From Methanothrix harundinacea (GTDB lineage: Archaea; Halobacteriota; Methanosarcinia; Methanotrichales; Methanotrichaceae), in the NCBI GenBank assembly GCA_002506535.1, contig DAXT01000002.1:51832-115831 (forward strand): a stretch of DNA of 64,000 bases, given 5' to 3'. Of this stretch, positions 51,560 through 60,262 are shown in pieces. Position numbers and translations under genes: made by a program. Under the pieces are notes generated by a model. It was not told the origin of the DNA. It worked only from the letters and a program-made list of their open reading frames with translations, and did no database searches. Every line of letters begins with the position of its first letter. Within the stretch, counting starts at the first letter, position 1.

Positions 51560-52914
51560 ATGCGCCTCATCTTAGCCCTCCTCGCCCTCCTCGTCCTGGC
51601 AGGGCCCGCCAGCCCCACCACCGAGGTCCAGGTTGTTGGTGCCAGCAAACCCGGTGGGGCCGTCATCCTCGTCGTCGACGGGATGGGGTCTGCTACGTCT
51701 GCCCGGAGATGTCGCCCCGGGCGATCGACGGCTCGCCCCTGCCAAGAGCCCTCCTCTTCAACCTGACGGGGAGGGGGGCGAGGGTCCAGAACGTCACCGT
51801 CCCCGTCCCGGAGACGGGGCCGTCCCACTCGGTCCTGGTGACGGGCTGCTCCTGGATGGACTCTGCTATAATCGGAACACCGGGAGCGACGATCTTCGAC
51901 GCCGTCCGGGAGGAAGGGCTCCTCTGCCTCGCCCTCCTCCAGCGTGGCGACGCCATGGGGATGGTCCTAGAGCAGGACGGGGTAGTCTTCTTCGACGACA
52001 ACTCCCTCTGGGGAGCGGAGCCGCTGTTGGCCGCGAAGGCAGACCTTCCTCCGGAGACCTCCGACATCCTATGGACCTGGAGGGACCGGTTTCCCCTCTA
52101 CAACCAGGTGAGGGGCGTCCCCGGCTACGTCGGCTACAACGGCTGGGGGCTGGACGCCGCCGCCGACCTGGTATCAGCGATGGGGGAACGCCCCTTCCTC
52201 CTGATGGTGAACGTCGGGGCCGTCGACAGCGCAGGCCACAACCTGGGGGTGGAGGGGTACGTCGAGACGATCTCCGGCCTCGACGCGCCCCTGGGCAGGC
52301 TCGTCGAGGCCTGCGAATCGGAGGGGGTCCTTCTTCTCATCACCGCCGACCACGGGATGTCCTTCCCCTCCGCCGGGGGCAAAGGCGGCCACTCCTCCAG
52401 CAAATACTCGTCCCTGCCGGAGTCGGTCTGGGTCCCCGCGGTCTATCTCGGGCCGGGGGTCGACGATATCATCATCTCTGGCAATTGGTCGCAGGTAGAC
52501 CTCGGACCCACCCTGCTGAACCTGCTGGATATCAGAACGGCCCTGCCGTTATCCGAGGGGAGGGTCATCCCCGTCTCGAAGCTCTGCGACCTCTCCGTCG
52601 ACCTCGGCCGGGTCGTAGAGGTCGAGGTCATAAAGAACGGTACCCTGGTGGCCCGGGCGACCGGGGATTCGAGGTACATCTTTAGAGACCTGGAGAGGGG
52701 GACCTACGCCGTCGAGGCGGGGGGAAGGGTGGAGCTGGTGGACCTATACTCCGACCAAAATATCGATTTATCGGACCTATCTCCCCGGCGCTTCAGTGAT
52801 ATCCTCTACTCGATCTTCGAGCCGGAGAAGAGAAAGTACGTCGCAGCCTTCCTGATCCTGGCGGTGAACATCATCGGCTCGATACTGATATTCCGGATCG
52901 CGAGAAGAGGATGA
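51560..52914 (+). pseudogene. Alkaline-phosphatase-superfamily enzyme, frameshifted at the active site loop
   Basis: The first frame (51560 on) gives a signal peptide (LILALLALLVLAGPAS) and AVILVVDGMG, the metal-binding start of the superfamily. It then leaves frame at a GGGG run (about 51684-51687). The second frame picks up with VCYVCPEMSPRAIDG and continues intact to 52914: NVGAVDSAGHNLGVEGY (Asp/His ligands), ITADHGMS, GGHSSSKY, and a C-terminal membrane helix (FLILAVNIIGSILIF). One extra G would restore a single 451-residue frame. It may be a sequencing error, a recent pseudogene or a slippage site. Immediately follows fae-hps. Confidence 0.75.
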
Positions 52915-52982
52915 TATAAATCAGCGAATTTTCGGCCAACTTTAAATACGACCTTCTCCGGACAAATCCGACGGGATGATTC

Positions 52983-54266
52983 ATGGGACTTATCGAAGAT
53001 GCGAGAGCCGGTCGGATCACAGCTGAGATGGAGATCGTAGCAGAAATGGAGGGCAAAACCCCCGAGTTCATCAGAAGGGGGATCGCCAGCGGTACGATCG
53101 TCATACCCGTCAGCCCCTACCGGGACGTCCGGTTCTGCGGGATAGGAAAGGGGCTAAAGACGAAGGTGAACGCCACCGTCGGCACCAGCAGCGACATCGT
53201 CGACGTCGAGATGGAGGTGGCCAAGGCGAGGGCCGCCGAGGAGGCGGGGGCGGACACCCTGATGGAGCTATCGACCGGTGGCGACTTTTATGAGATCAGG
53301 AAGCGGGTGATCGATTCAATCCACCTATCCGTCGGGTCCGTCCCCCTCTACCAGGCCTTCATCGAGGCTATAAGGAAGTCCGGCGCCGGGGTCGATATGA
53401 CCGAGGACGACCTCTTCCGGATCACCGAGGAGCAGGCGAAGGCCGGGACGAACTTCATGGCGATCCATACCGGAATAAACCGGATCTGCATCGAGAGGAT
53501 GAAGAAACAGGGGGGGAGGTACGGCGGCCTCTGCAGCCGGGGCGGGGCCTTCATGGTCGCCTGGATGCTCCACCACGACAAAGAGAACCCCCTCTACAGC
53601 GACTTCGACTACCTCCTGGAGATCTTAAAGGAGCACGAGGTCACCCTCAGCATGGGCAACGGCTTTCGGGCGGGGGCGGTCCACGACGCCACCGACCGCG
53701 CCCAGATCCAGGAGCTGATAATAAATAGCGAGCTCTCGGACAGGGCCCACGACTTCGGGGTCCAGACGATCGTCGAAGGGCCGGGGCACATCCCCATCGA
53801 CGAGATCGAGGCGAACGTAAAGGTGATGAAGAGGCTCTCGGGGGAGAAGCCCTTCTACATGCTGGGGCCTCTGGTCACCGACATCGCCCCCGGCAGAGAC
53901 CACATCGTGGCGGCCATAGGCGCCAGCCTCTCCAGCGCCTACGGGGCAGACTTCATCTGCTACGTAACCCCCGCCGAGCACCTCGCCCTCCCCAACGTCG
54001 AGGACGTCAGGGAAGGGGTGATGGCCTCGAGGATCGCGGCCCACGTCGGGGATATGATCAAGAACGGCAGCCGCGACCAGGATCTGGCCATGGGCCGGGC
54101 CCGCCGCGACCTCCTCTGGAGCGAACAGTTCGACCTCGCCCTCGATCCGGAGACGGCGAAGAAGATGAGGAGAGAGAGGGCGCCGGCAGATAGCCAGGTT
54201 TGCACCATGTGCGGCGACTTCTGCGCCCACAAGATAGTGGCGGAGAACCTGGATATCCGGAAGTGA
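52983..54266 (+). CDS. thiC: Phosphomethylpyrimidine synthase ThiC
   Basis: 427 residues, the short archaeal form. It makes HMP-phosphate for thiamine from AIR using SAM radical chemistry. Motifs: GTIVIPVSPYRDVRFCGIGKG, NATVGTSSDIVDVEMEV, GADTLMELSTGGDF, FMAIHTGINRIC, NVKVMKRLSGEKPFYMLGPLVTDIAPGRDHI and the C-terminal cluster motif CTMCGDFC (407-414). That motif is C-x2-C-x3-C, while long bacterial ThiC has C-x2-C-x4-C. A TATA-like TTTAAATAC lies about 35 bases upstream. No TPP riboswitch fits the 68-base upstream gap. Confidence 0.95.
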   Translation: MGLIEDARAGRITAEMEIVAEMEGKTPEFIRRGIASGTIVIPVSPYRDVRFCGIGKGLKTKVNATVGTSSDIVDVEMEVAKARAAEEAGADTLMELSTGGDFYEIRKRVIDSIHLSVGSVPLYQAFIEAIRKSGAGVDMTEDDLFRITEEQAKAGTNFMAIHTGINRICIERMKKQGGRYGGLCSRGGAFMVAWMLHHDKENPLYSDFDYLLEILKEHEVTLSMGNGFRAGAVHDATDRAQIQELIINSELSDRAHDFGVQTIVEGPGHIPIDEIEANVKVMKRLSGEKPFYMLGPLVTDIAPGRDHIVAAIGASLSSAYGADFICYVTPAEHLALPNVEDVREGVMASRIAAHVGDMIKNGSRDQDLAMGRARRDLLWSEQFDLALDPETAKKMRRERAPADSQVCTMCGDFCAHKIVAENLDIRK

Positions 54267-54269
54267 ACC

Positions 54270-54734
54270 TCACTTCCCGAGGAGGCCGGCGAAGAACCGG
54301 AGGGCTGGCGTGCTGGCCAGGGCTGCGGAGACCTTCAGCCTCGCCGTAAATGTCGTCCCCCGGACGGATATCTCGCCCCGGGCCTGCGCCTCCTGGAAGG
54401 CTGCCACCGGGTCGCCCGACTCGAAGACCCTGGTGATCGCATCCTCTGTGGCGTTCACCACAATCGTAGGGTCTTCGATCTCCCCTTTCGTCGTATTCAC
54501 GACCACCCCGCCTTTCGTCTCAAGGCCCACCATAAGGACGGTCCCTTCCGACTTCGATATCTCTATCTGGACCCTTTCGTCTCCCAGGAGGGTCTTCAAT
54601 ATATCCGGGGCGTTTTCAGCGCCCAGGTTGTATACCTCGACGCCGTGCTGGATGTCTTCGAATGCTATGGCGGAGGCGGGAGCTGTTGCCGCAAGGGCCG
54701 CCGCCAGAACGAAGATGAAGGCGAGCTCTTTCAT
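54270..54734 (-). CDS. Secreted SCP2-like protein
   Basis: 154 residues from the ATG at 54734 with signal peptide (AFIFVLAAALAATAPASA). The mature part resembles the SCP2 sterol-carrier fold: DPTIVVNATEDAITRVFESGDPVAAFQEAQARGEISVRGTTFTARLKV, and a final helix. SCP2-like domains bind lipids or other hydrophobic ligands; a secreted archaeal version might carry lipids or act in the cell wall. The family call is by pattern only. It converges on thiC (3-base gap). Confidence 0.6.
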   Translation of the reverse strand: MKELAFIFVLAAALAATAPASAIAFEDIQHGVEVYNLGAENAPDILKTLLGDERVQIEISKSEGTVLMVGLETKGGVVVNTTKGEIEDPTIVVNATEDAITRVFESGDPVAAFQEAQARGEISVRGTTFTARLKVSAALASTPALRFFAGLLGK

Positions 54735-54843
54735 AACTGCTGGGCTGGTGGGCGGCGGTAAATAGCTTTTGATGGTCGCGGCACCCCGATCCCTCGCGTT
54801 CGGCCAATCTTTAAGTACGTTCTTCACCGATGATATCACCGAT

Positions 54844-55929
54844 ATGGAGATCCTGGTCCTCTGCATAGATAGAGACGACGACCTGGGCCGGAAGGCCGGG
54901 ATAGAGTCCCCCATCATAGGGAGGGAAGCCAACGTCGAGGCGACCCTCGCCCTCGGCCTCGCCGACCCCGAGGACTCAGACGTCAACACTATCCTCGGCG
55001 GTATCCAGGTCTACGACGACCTCGCCTCCCAGGGCAGAGCCGTCGAGATAGCCTCGGTGGCGGGAGACCCCAACGTCGGCCTCGTATCCGACGGGAAGAT
55101 CGCCCACCAGATCGACGGACTCCTCGAGAGGTTCCGGCCTGCGGGGGTGGTCGTCGTCTCCGACGGCGCCGAGGACGAGGCGATCCTTCCCATAATACAG
55201 TCCAGGGTGAAGGTCGAAGGGGTCAGAAGGGTCCTGGTGAAGCAGAGCCACAACCTGGAGAGCACCTACTATCTACTCAAACAGGTCTTCAGGGACCCGA
55301 AGATCAGCCACACCTTCTTCATCCCCATCGGCCTCGCCCTCCTTATATACTCGACCTTCAGCTTCATCGGAAGGTCGGACTTCGCCGTCATGGCGATCCT
55401 GGCCGCCGTCGGGGTCTATCTCCTCTTCCGGGGTCTGGGCCTCGACGACGTCTTCGACAGCACCAAGGAGACCTTCAAGGGGAACCTCTACCGGGGGAGG
55501 ATAGCCTTCGTCACCTACGTCCTCGCGGCGGTCCTGGTCCTCATCGGGACTATCCAGGGGTCGGCGAGGTTCTGGGAGCACTACACCGGGGACATATGGT
55601 ACGGCTACCTCGTCCTCATTATGGTCTTCGTCAATCACAGCGTCTGGTGGTACGTAGCGTCAGGCATCTGCATCAACCTGGGCAAGATCCTGGACCTCTA
55701 CATCGAGGGTGTGGGCGAGGAGAGGGCCTACTCCTACCCCTTCTTCATCTTCGCCACGGGTCTCATCTTCTGGTCCGCCAGCGTCTTCATCCTGGCCAAC
55801 AGCGCCGATATGGCCTTCCCCCTGATATCGGGCAAGTCCCCCGGATACCTGGCCGCCTCGGCGGTCCTGGCGATCCTGGTAGCCCTCGCCGGCGTCAAGA
55901 TATCCCGGAAGATGGCGGCCCGGCGATGA
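54844..55929 (+). CDS. DUF373 family membrane protein
   Basis: 361 residues. The N-terminal soluble part is typical of DUF373: EILVLCIDRDDDLGRKAGIESPIIGREANVEA, LADPEDSDVNT, and VSDGAEDEAILPIIQSRVKV. It continues into about seven membrane helices from residue 155 on. The family is found in many archaea; some members have been linked to surface or lipid metabolism, but I do not know a proven role. ATG 54844 chosen; the frame upstream would overlap the divergent gene. A TATA-like CTTTAAGTAC is about 30 bases upstream. Confidence 0.85.
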   Translation: MEILVLCIDRDDDLGRKAGIESPIIGREANVEATLALGLADPEDSDVNTILGGIQVYDDLASQGRAVEIASVAGDPNVGLVSDGKIAHQIDGLLERFRPAGVVVVSDGAEDEAILPIIQSRVKVEGVRRVLVKQSHNLESTYYLLKQVFRDPKISHTFFIPIGLALLIYSTFSFIGRSDFAVMAILAAVGVYLLFRGLGLDDVFDSTKETFKGNLYRGRIAFVTYVLAAVLVLIGTIQGSARFWEHYTGDIWYGYLVLIMVFVNHSVWWYVASGICINLGKILDLYIEGVGEERAYSYPFFIFATGLIFWSASVFILANSADMAFPLISGKSPGYLAASAVLAILVALAGVKISRKMAARR

Positions 55930-55954
55930 CGGCCCCGTCGGGGGAGGGGTCCAT

Positions 55955-56845
55955 CTGATCGAGGTCGAGGCCCGGGGCGAGAGCTGCCTCTGCGACTTCA
56001 CCTTCGACTTCTACTGGCAGCATCAGGGGTCGCGCCTCGACCCCGACGGGACCGTCTCAGGATCCATCACCTGGAGGAACATGGTGGAGGCTCTCCGGCG
56101 GGGGGAGACCGTAAGGATCCGGGGGGACGTCGGCGGCCGCCTCGGCTCGAGCCTCGGGGTCGATCTCGCAAAGTTCGGGGGGACCGGCGGCCCCATCGAG
56201 ACGACGGGGACGATCATCGTCGACGGCGACGTCGGTCCCCGGATGGGGATCTCCATGATCCGGGGGTCGATATACGTCAGCGGCTCCGTCGGAGCGCCCC
56301 TGGGAAACGTCCTCGAGGTGGAGTCGGACCTCTCCGGCTATCGAAGATACGTCTCGATAACCGAGGTCCTGGAAACGGGCTGCCGGATCCTACTGCCGAA
56401 CCGTCTCGAGGATGAAAGGCTCGTCCTGAAAGACGGCCTCCTCCGGGAGACGTTGGCTGCGAGGAATAGATCGGATCGGAGGTTGAGGGTCGAGGGGGAC
56501 GCCGGGATGTCCGCCGGGATCCTGATGAGGTCGGGGCTCCTGGAGATCGCTGGCGACGCCGGGAGGAATACAGGTGTTCTGATGAGAGGGGGCCGGATAG
56601 TCGTCTCCGGCAGCTGCGACGACTTCACGGCGGCGGAGATGAAGGGCGGGGAGATCTTCGTCGGCCGGGACGCCGGGGGCTACCTAGGCGCCGGGATGAC
56701 CGGAGGGGCGGTCTACGCTACGAGGGGAAGGCCCATACCCCCGGCGAGGGCGCAGCCTCTGAAGGGGGATGATGTCGCTCTTGTCTCAAAAGTCCTCGGC
56801 GTCACCTCCTTTCAGGCGATGATGTACAGAAGGTTCGGCCTCTGA
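55955..56845 (+). CDS. FwdC/GXGXG-domain protein, possible CTG start
   Basis: Up to 297 residues of a GXGXG right-handed helix, as in formylmethanofuran dehydrogenase subunit C and glutamate synthase: GDVGGRLGSSLGVDLA, GDVGPRMGISM, GDAGMSAGILM, GDAGRNTGVLM and GRDAGGYLGAGM. The first conventional start is the ATG at 56081, but the frame is open and family-like upstream (IEVEARGESCLCDFTF). A CTG at 55955 follows GGGGAGGGG with good spacing, so I favour it. No catalytic Fwd subunits are nearby; this is a stand-alone paralog and its partner is unknown. It starts just after the DUF373 gene. Confidence 0.7.
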   Translation: MIEVEARGESCLCDFTFDFYWQHQGSRLDPDGTVSGSITWRNMVEALRRGETVRIRGDVGGRLGSSLGVDLAKFGGTGGPIETTGTIIVDGDVGPRMGISMIRGSIYVSGSVGAPLGNVLEVESDLSGYRRYVSITEVLETGCRILLPNRLEDERLVLKDGLLRETLAARNRSDRRLRVEGDAGMSAGILMRSGLLEIAGDAGRNTGVLMRGGRIVVSGSCDDFTAAEMKGGEIFVGRDAGGYLGAGMTGGAVYATRGRPIPPARAQPLKGDDVALVSKVLGVTSFQAMMYRRFGL

Positions 56846-56852
56846 TCTGCGA

Positions 56853-56888
56853 GATCGGATTGATGGAGCAGATCGGATTGATGGAGCA
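56853..56888. repeat. Tandem 18-bp direct repeat
   Basis: GATCGGATTGATGGAGCA occurs twice in a row (56853-56870, 56871-56888), followed by a decayed third start (GATCTGATT). It lies between the stops of two convergent genes. Confidence 0.8.
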
Positions 56889-56908
56889 GATCTGATTATG
56901 CGAAGAGG

Positions 56909-58018
56909 TCAGTAGACCTCTTCCAGATCCTCGATGTAGGCGAAGGCGTCGTCTAGCTGCTTTTTGGCCCTCGTCTTCCTGCCCTTCTCGTCCTGGATCG
57001 CCTGGGCGGCCTGGGCGTATAGGAGCTCGAGGTCGGGGACCTGGGCGAGGGTGAAGACGGAGAGGACCTTGGGCCTGCCCTTCTTTATGACGATCCCCTT
57101 GAAGACCTGGCCTATCTTCGTCGAGAGCTTCTCGACGGCCTTGGTGATCTCGTCGACGTCGAGATATTCTCTAGACCCCTGGATGATGATCATCGCCCTT
57201 GCGGCATCCTCGTAGACGTCGGCGGGGTAGAGGAGCCCTCCTGGCTTGATGGACCCATCGATCGCCGAGGTGAGGGATCCGGTCTTCTTGTCTGACTCGT
57301 AGAAGCCGAGGGTCCCCATCCGCAGGCCCCCCCTCATCACCGTCTTGAAGTCACCAAGGTCGGTGACCGAGAGCATCTCGCTGTCCAGGGACTCGATGAG
57401 AAAGAGGATCCGCTCCGCCACCATATCGTTGATCCTGTCGTAGGCGGTCTTTATGTCGCCGCTGAGCCTCTTTAAGTACTGGTTGTCCACCAGGATTATC
57501 CCGTCGCAGTCGACCTCCATGATGTCCCTCATGCTGAAGGCGGCGTTCTGGAGGTATATCGACCCCTCCTCTCTGAAAGGGAGGACGACGACGGCGACGA
57601 CGGTGATCTTGTTGTACCTCTTCTTCAGCTCGTGGATTATGAGGGGGGTGAAGGAGGAGCCGGTCCCCCCAGAGGCGGATGTCATGACGAAGGCGATGTC
57701 GAAGTCTCCCCTCTTCTCGATCTCCTCCATGATCATCTCCCGGTTATCCCAGAAGCCCTGTTTTCCCAGGCTCCGGTTGGCCCCGACCCCGTGGAGGTTC
57801 GGGACGTGGAACCTGTCTTTGGCGGCGGTGAACTGTAGCTCCTTCAGGTCGTTGACGGCGGTGTTGATCGCCAGGGTCTCCACCCGGCTGGGAAACTTTT
57901 GTCTAGAATAATATTTCGAAAGCTTTGAAGATCCGCCGAAGGACTCCCTGTTGACGGCGTCGAGGATCCTGTTCCCGCATTGGCCTATCCCCAGCATCAG
58001 TACGTTCAACATATACAT
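56909..58018 (-). CDS. Tubulin/FtsZ-superfamily protein
   Basis: 369 residues. GTP-binding features: GIGQCGNRILDAVN near the start (T1 loop), the tubulin signature SASGGTGSSFTP (about 114-125), and NTA/NDL loop motifs. The C-terminal part (about 250-365) looks like the second FtsZ/tubulin domain. Archaea carry FtsZ1, FtsZ2 and CetZ-like members; this one has GGTGSS where FtsZ has GGGTGTG, so it belongs to a less typical group. A role in cell shape or division is likely. It stands alone. The ATG at 58012 (residue 3) is an alternative start. Confidence 0.87.
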   Translation of the reverse strand: MYMLNVLMLGIGQCGNRILDAVNRESFGGSSKLSKYYSRQKFPSRVETLAINTAVNDLKELQFTAAKDRFHVPNLHGVGANRSLGKQGFWDNREMIMEEIEKRGDFDIAFVMTSASGGTGSSFTPLIIHELKKRYNKITVVAVVVLPFREEGSIYLQNAAFSMRDIMEVDCDGIILVDNQYLKRLSGDIKTAYDRINDMVAERILFLIESLDSEMLSVTDLGDFKTVMRGGLRMGTLGFYESDKKTGSLTSAIDGSIKPGGLLYPADVYEDAARAMIIIQGSREYLDVDEITKAVEKLSTKIGQVFKGIVIKKGRPKVLSVFTLAQVPDLELLYAQAAQAIQDEKGRKTRAKKQLDDAFAYIEDLEEVY

Positions 58019-58143
58019 CCGTCCAGACGTCTTGAAGTCAACCAGCTTTCACCAGGCGGCCGCCAGGCGTTCTGGTGGGCGCTGCATCCTCGCCGATCCG
58101 TAACCCGGAAGCTCGCTTCATCTGACATACATCAAACTCCAAC

Positions 58144-59343
58144 TTAATATTTATATTCTCTGTACCGCCGGTAGAGCCATATCCCGATGATGACGACCGG
58201 CACTATCGGGAGATAATAGAGATACTCGAACTTCCTCTCCAGGACGGCGACCTCAAAGGCCGTCTCCTTCTGCATCGCCTCTCCGTCTCCCTGATAGCTC
58301 GCTTTGAGGTCGAGGACGTAGCTTCCGCTCCTGGCCCCGATGACGGCGGCGGAGTAACTCTCACGGCCACCGGGCGGGATCTCAAAGAAGCTCCTGTCGA
58401 GGGCCCCCGCCTCCAGCCTGAGGCCGTCGCCGTCGGATCTGAGCTGGCCCCTCACCTCGACCCGGTAAGCGCTCCCATCGCCTTCGTTTCTTATGGATAC
58501 GTTGATGATCCCCCGGCCGCCGTGATCTATCGGCGCCGGCGGCTGGACCTCCATGACGATATCAGGCCTTCTCTTGGGCTTGATCTCAACCTTGACCGAA
58601 GACGAGCTCTCGGTGTAGATCGTCCCCTTGGAGTCGGCGTACCTCGCCGACATCGCAGGGATCGTCACCTCCCCCTCGGTGACCGCCACCATCGAGTAGA
58701 TGGCGGTGTCGGACTCGCCTTGCTGGAGCTGGTTTCTTATCTTGGGGGGGTATCCCGCGACATATCTGAACTGGGGGAGGGGCGGCATATCCTGCAGCGC
58801 CACGTCCCGGGCGGTGTCGTTTCCGACGTTCCTGACGATGATCGTCACCTTCACCTCGTCTCCGGACCTGACGGCGGGATTGTCCGCGCTCGTTGAAACC
58901 TCCAGCTTGGGGATGCTCGCCGGAACCAGAGCCCTCTCGGTGATGTACTTCTCGGGGTACCCGTAATCGGACCTGTAAGTCGCCCTCATCCTGACGGTAT
59001 CCCGATCGAAGATCTCGGTGACCATCAGGGTCAGGCCGCCCCGGTCCTGGCCTCCGTCCAGGTTCACGTCCCGGCGGCTCTCCATCACCCTCCAGTCCTC
59101 AAACTGGCTCGCCCTCTTCCATACCTTAACCTCTACGAGGCCGTCCATCACCGATACGACGTTCGTCAGCTCCACCCGATAGTCTCCGATCCTGACCCCT
59201 TCCCCCACCCGGAAGGAAAAATCCCTGGTGATTATATCAGAATCCTTCTTCTCATCTTCGGAAGCCTCGGCGGCCATCGGTGCTGATATGATGGAGAAGG
59301 CCAGGAGCGCGACCACCACTATATAGATCAGACCCATTCCCAC
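58144..59343 (-). CDS. Cell-surface CARDB-like protein
   Basis: 399 residues with a signal peptide (LIYIVVVALLAFSIISAPMA), two or three beta-sandwich CARDB/BatD-type repeats (SADNPAVRSGDEVKVTIIVRNVGNDTARDVAL; IDHGGRGIINVSIRNEGDGSAYRVEV), and a C-terminal membrane helix (YYLPIVPVVIIGIWLYRRY) followed by basic residues. Anchored outside the membrane. Common in Methanosarcinales; the partner is unknown. Confidence 0.78.
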   Translation of the reverse strand: MGMGLIYIVVVALLAFSIISAPMAAEASEDEKKDSDIITRDFSFRVGEGVRIGDYRVELTNVVSVMDGLVEVKVWKRASQFEDWRVMESRRDVNLDGGQDRGGLTLMVTEIFDRDTVRMRATYRSDYGYPEKYITERALVPASIPKLEVSTSADNPAVRSGDEVKVTIIVRNVGNDTARDVALQDMPPLPQFRYVAGYPPKIRNQLQQGESDTAIYSMVAVTEGEVTIPAMSARYADSKGTIYTESSSSVKVEIKPKRRPDIVMEVQPPAPIDHGGRGIINVSIRNEGDGSAYRVEVRGQLRSDGDGLRLEAGALDRSFFEIPPGGRESYSAAVIGARSGSYVLDLKASYQGDGEAMQKETAFEVAVLERKFEYLYYLPIVPVVIIGIWLYRRYREYKY

Positions 59344-59406
59344 TCACCGGAGTTAAGTATGAATGATCGATGGATCGATATAACGTTTTTGATTCTCCGG
59401 CCGGGA

Positions 59407-60222
59407 TCAGATCTCGATCTCGAGGCTGAAATCGATCCATCTCGCAGACCTGGTGAGCGCCCCCAAGGAGACGACGTCAACCCCGGTGGAGGCGTAGTCG
59501 GAGAGGTTCGCGAGGGTTATCCCCCCAGAAGCCTCCAGAAGGACCCGGTCCCTGAGCCCCACCCTCCCAAGGAGGTCCACCGCTTTTCTGATATCGCCGG
59601 GGCTCATGTTGTCGAACATCACGATGTCCGCCCCCAGGGACGCCGCCTTCAGAGCGTCCTCCACCCTCTCCACCTCCACCTCGATCTTCTTGGTGAAGCT
59701 GGCCGTAGCCCTGGCTGCGCAAAGCGCCTCCTCGAGGCTCATGAGCTTCAGGTGGTTGTCCTTGATCATCACCGAGCTTGATAGGTCGAACCGATGGGGG
59801 TCGCCTCCCCCCACCACCACCGCCCTCTTCTCGAAGGACCGAAAGCCTGGGGTAGTTTTGCGGGTGGAGGCTACCCGGATCCCCCCTGCCCTCTCGACGC
59901 ATTCCCGGGTCAGGGTCGATATCCCGCTCATGCGGCTCATGAAGTTTAAAACCAGCCTCTCGGCCTGGATGATCGACCTCGCCCTCCCCTCGATGACCAA
60001 GACCCCCGACCCCGCGAAGACCCGGGACCCTTCCTGGACGAGCCTCTCCCCAACAAGGCCGAAGTACTTCAGGATCTGGTCGGCCTCTTCAAGGCCTGAA
60101 ACGATGCACTCCTCCTTCGCGAGGATCAAAGCTTTTGCGTTTATCTCTGGAACTATCGAGGTTGAGTCGTCCATCTCCCCCAGGTCTTCCCGCACGAACA
60201 GCTCCAGCTGAGATAGAAGCAT
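59407..60222 (-). CDS. nadC: Nicotinate-nucleotide pyrophosphorylase (carboxylating)
   Basis: 271 residues from ATG 60222. Converts quinolinate and PRPP to nicotinate mononucleotide. Motifs: LGEMDDSTSIVPE, RLVLNFMSRMSGISTLT, VASTRKTTPGFRSFEKRAVVVGGGDPHRFDL, MIKDNH and IMFDNMSPGDI. A TATA box at 60249-60256 places transcription near the ATG; the upstream ATG at 60246 would lie before the predicted start of transcription. Divergent from nadX, so both steps of de novo NAD synthesis share this region. nadA is not in the window. Confidence 0.93.
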   Translation of the reverse strand: MLLSQLELFVREDLGEMDDSTSIVPEINAKALILAKEECIVSGLEEADQILKYFGLVGERLVQEGSRVFAGSGVLVIEGRARSIIQAERLVLNFMSRMSGISTLTRECVERAGGIRVASTRKTTPGFRSFEKRAVVVGGGDPHRFDLSSSVMIKDNHLKLMSLEEALCAARATASFTKKIEVEVERVEDALKAASLGADIVMFDNMSPGDIRKAVDLLGRVGLRDRVLLEASGGITLANLSDYASTGVDVVSLGALTRSARWIDFSLEIEI

Positions 60223-60248
60223 ACCGCAAAAGTTTTGTTGTACCATCG

Positions 60249-60256
60249 ATTTATAG
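60249..60256 (-). promoter_or_regulatory. TATA box, nadC (leaderless)
   Basis: ATTTATAG on the plus strand reads CTATAAAT on the minus strand, 30 bases before the nadC ATG at 60222. It also lies close to the nadX start, so the two promoters share about 40 bases. Confidence 0.5.
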
Positions 60257-60262
60257 CCTGCG

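Noticed and set aside
52915..52982. Thiamine (TPP) riboswitch upstream of thiC
   Set aside because: Only 68 bases separate the genes and the CTGAGA/ACCTGA core of a TPP riboswitch is absent.
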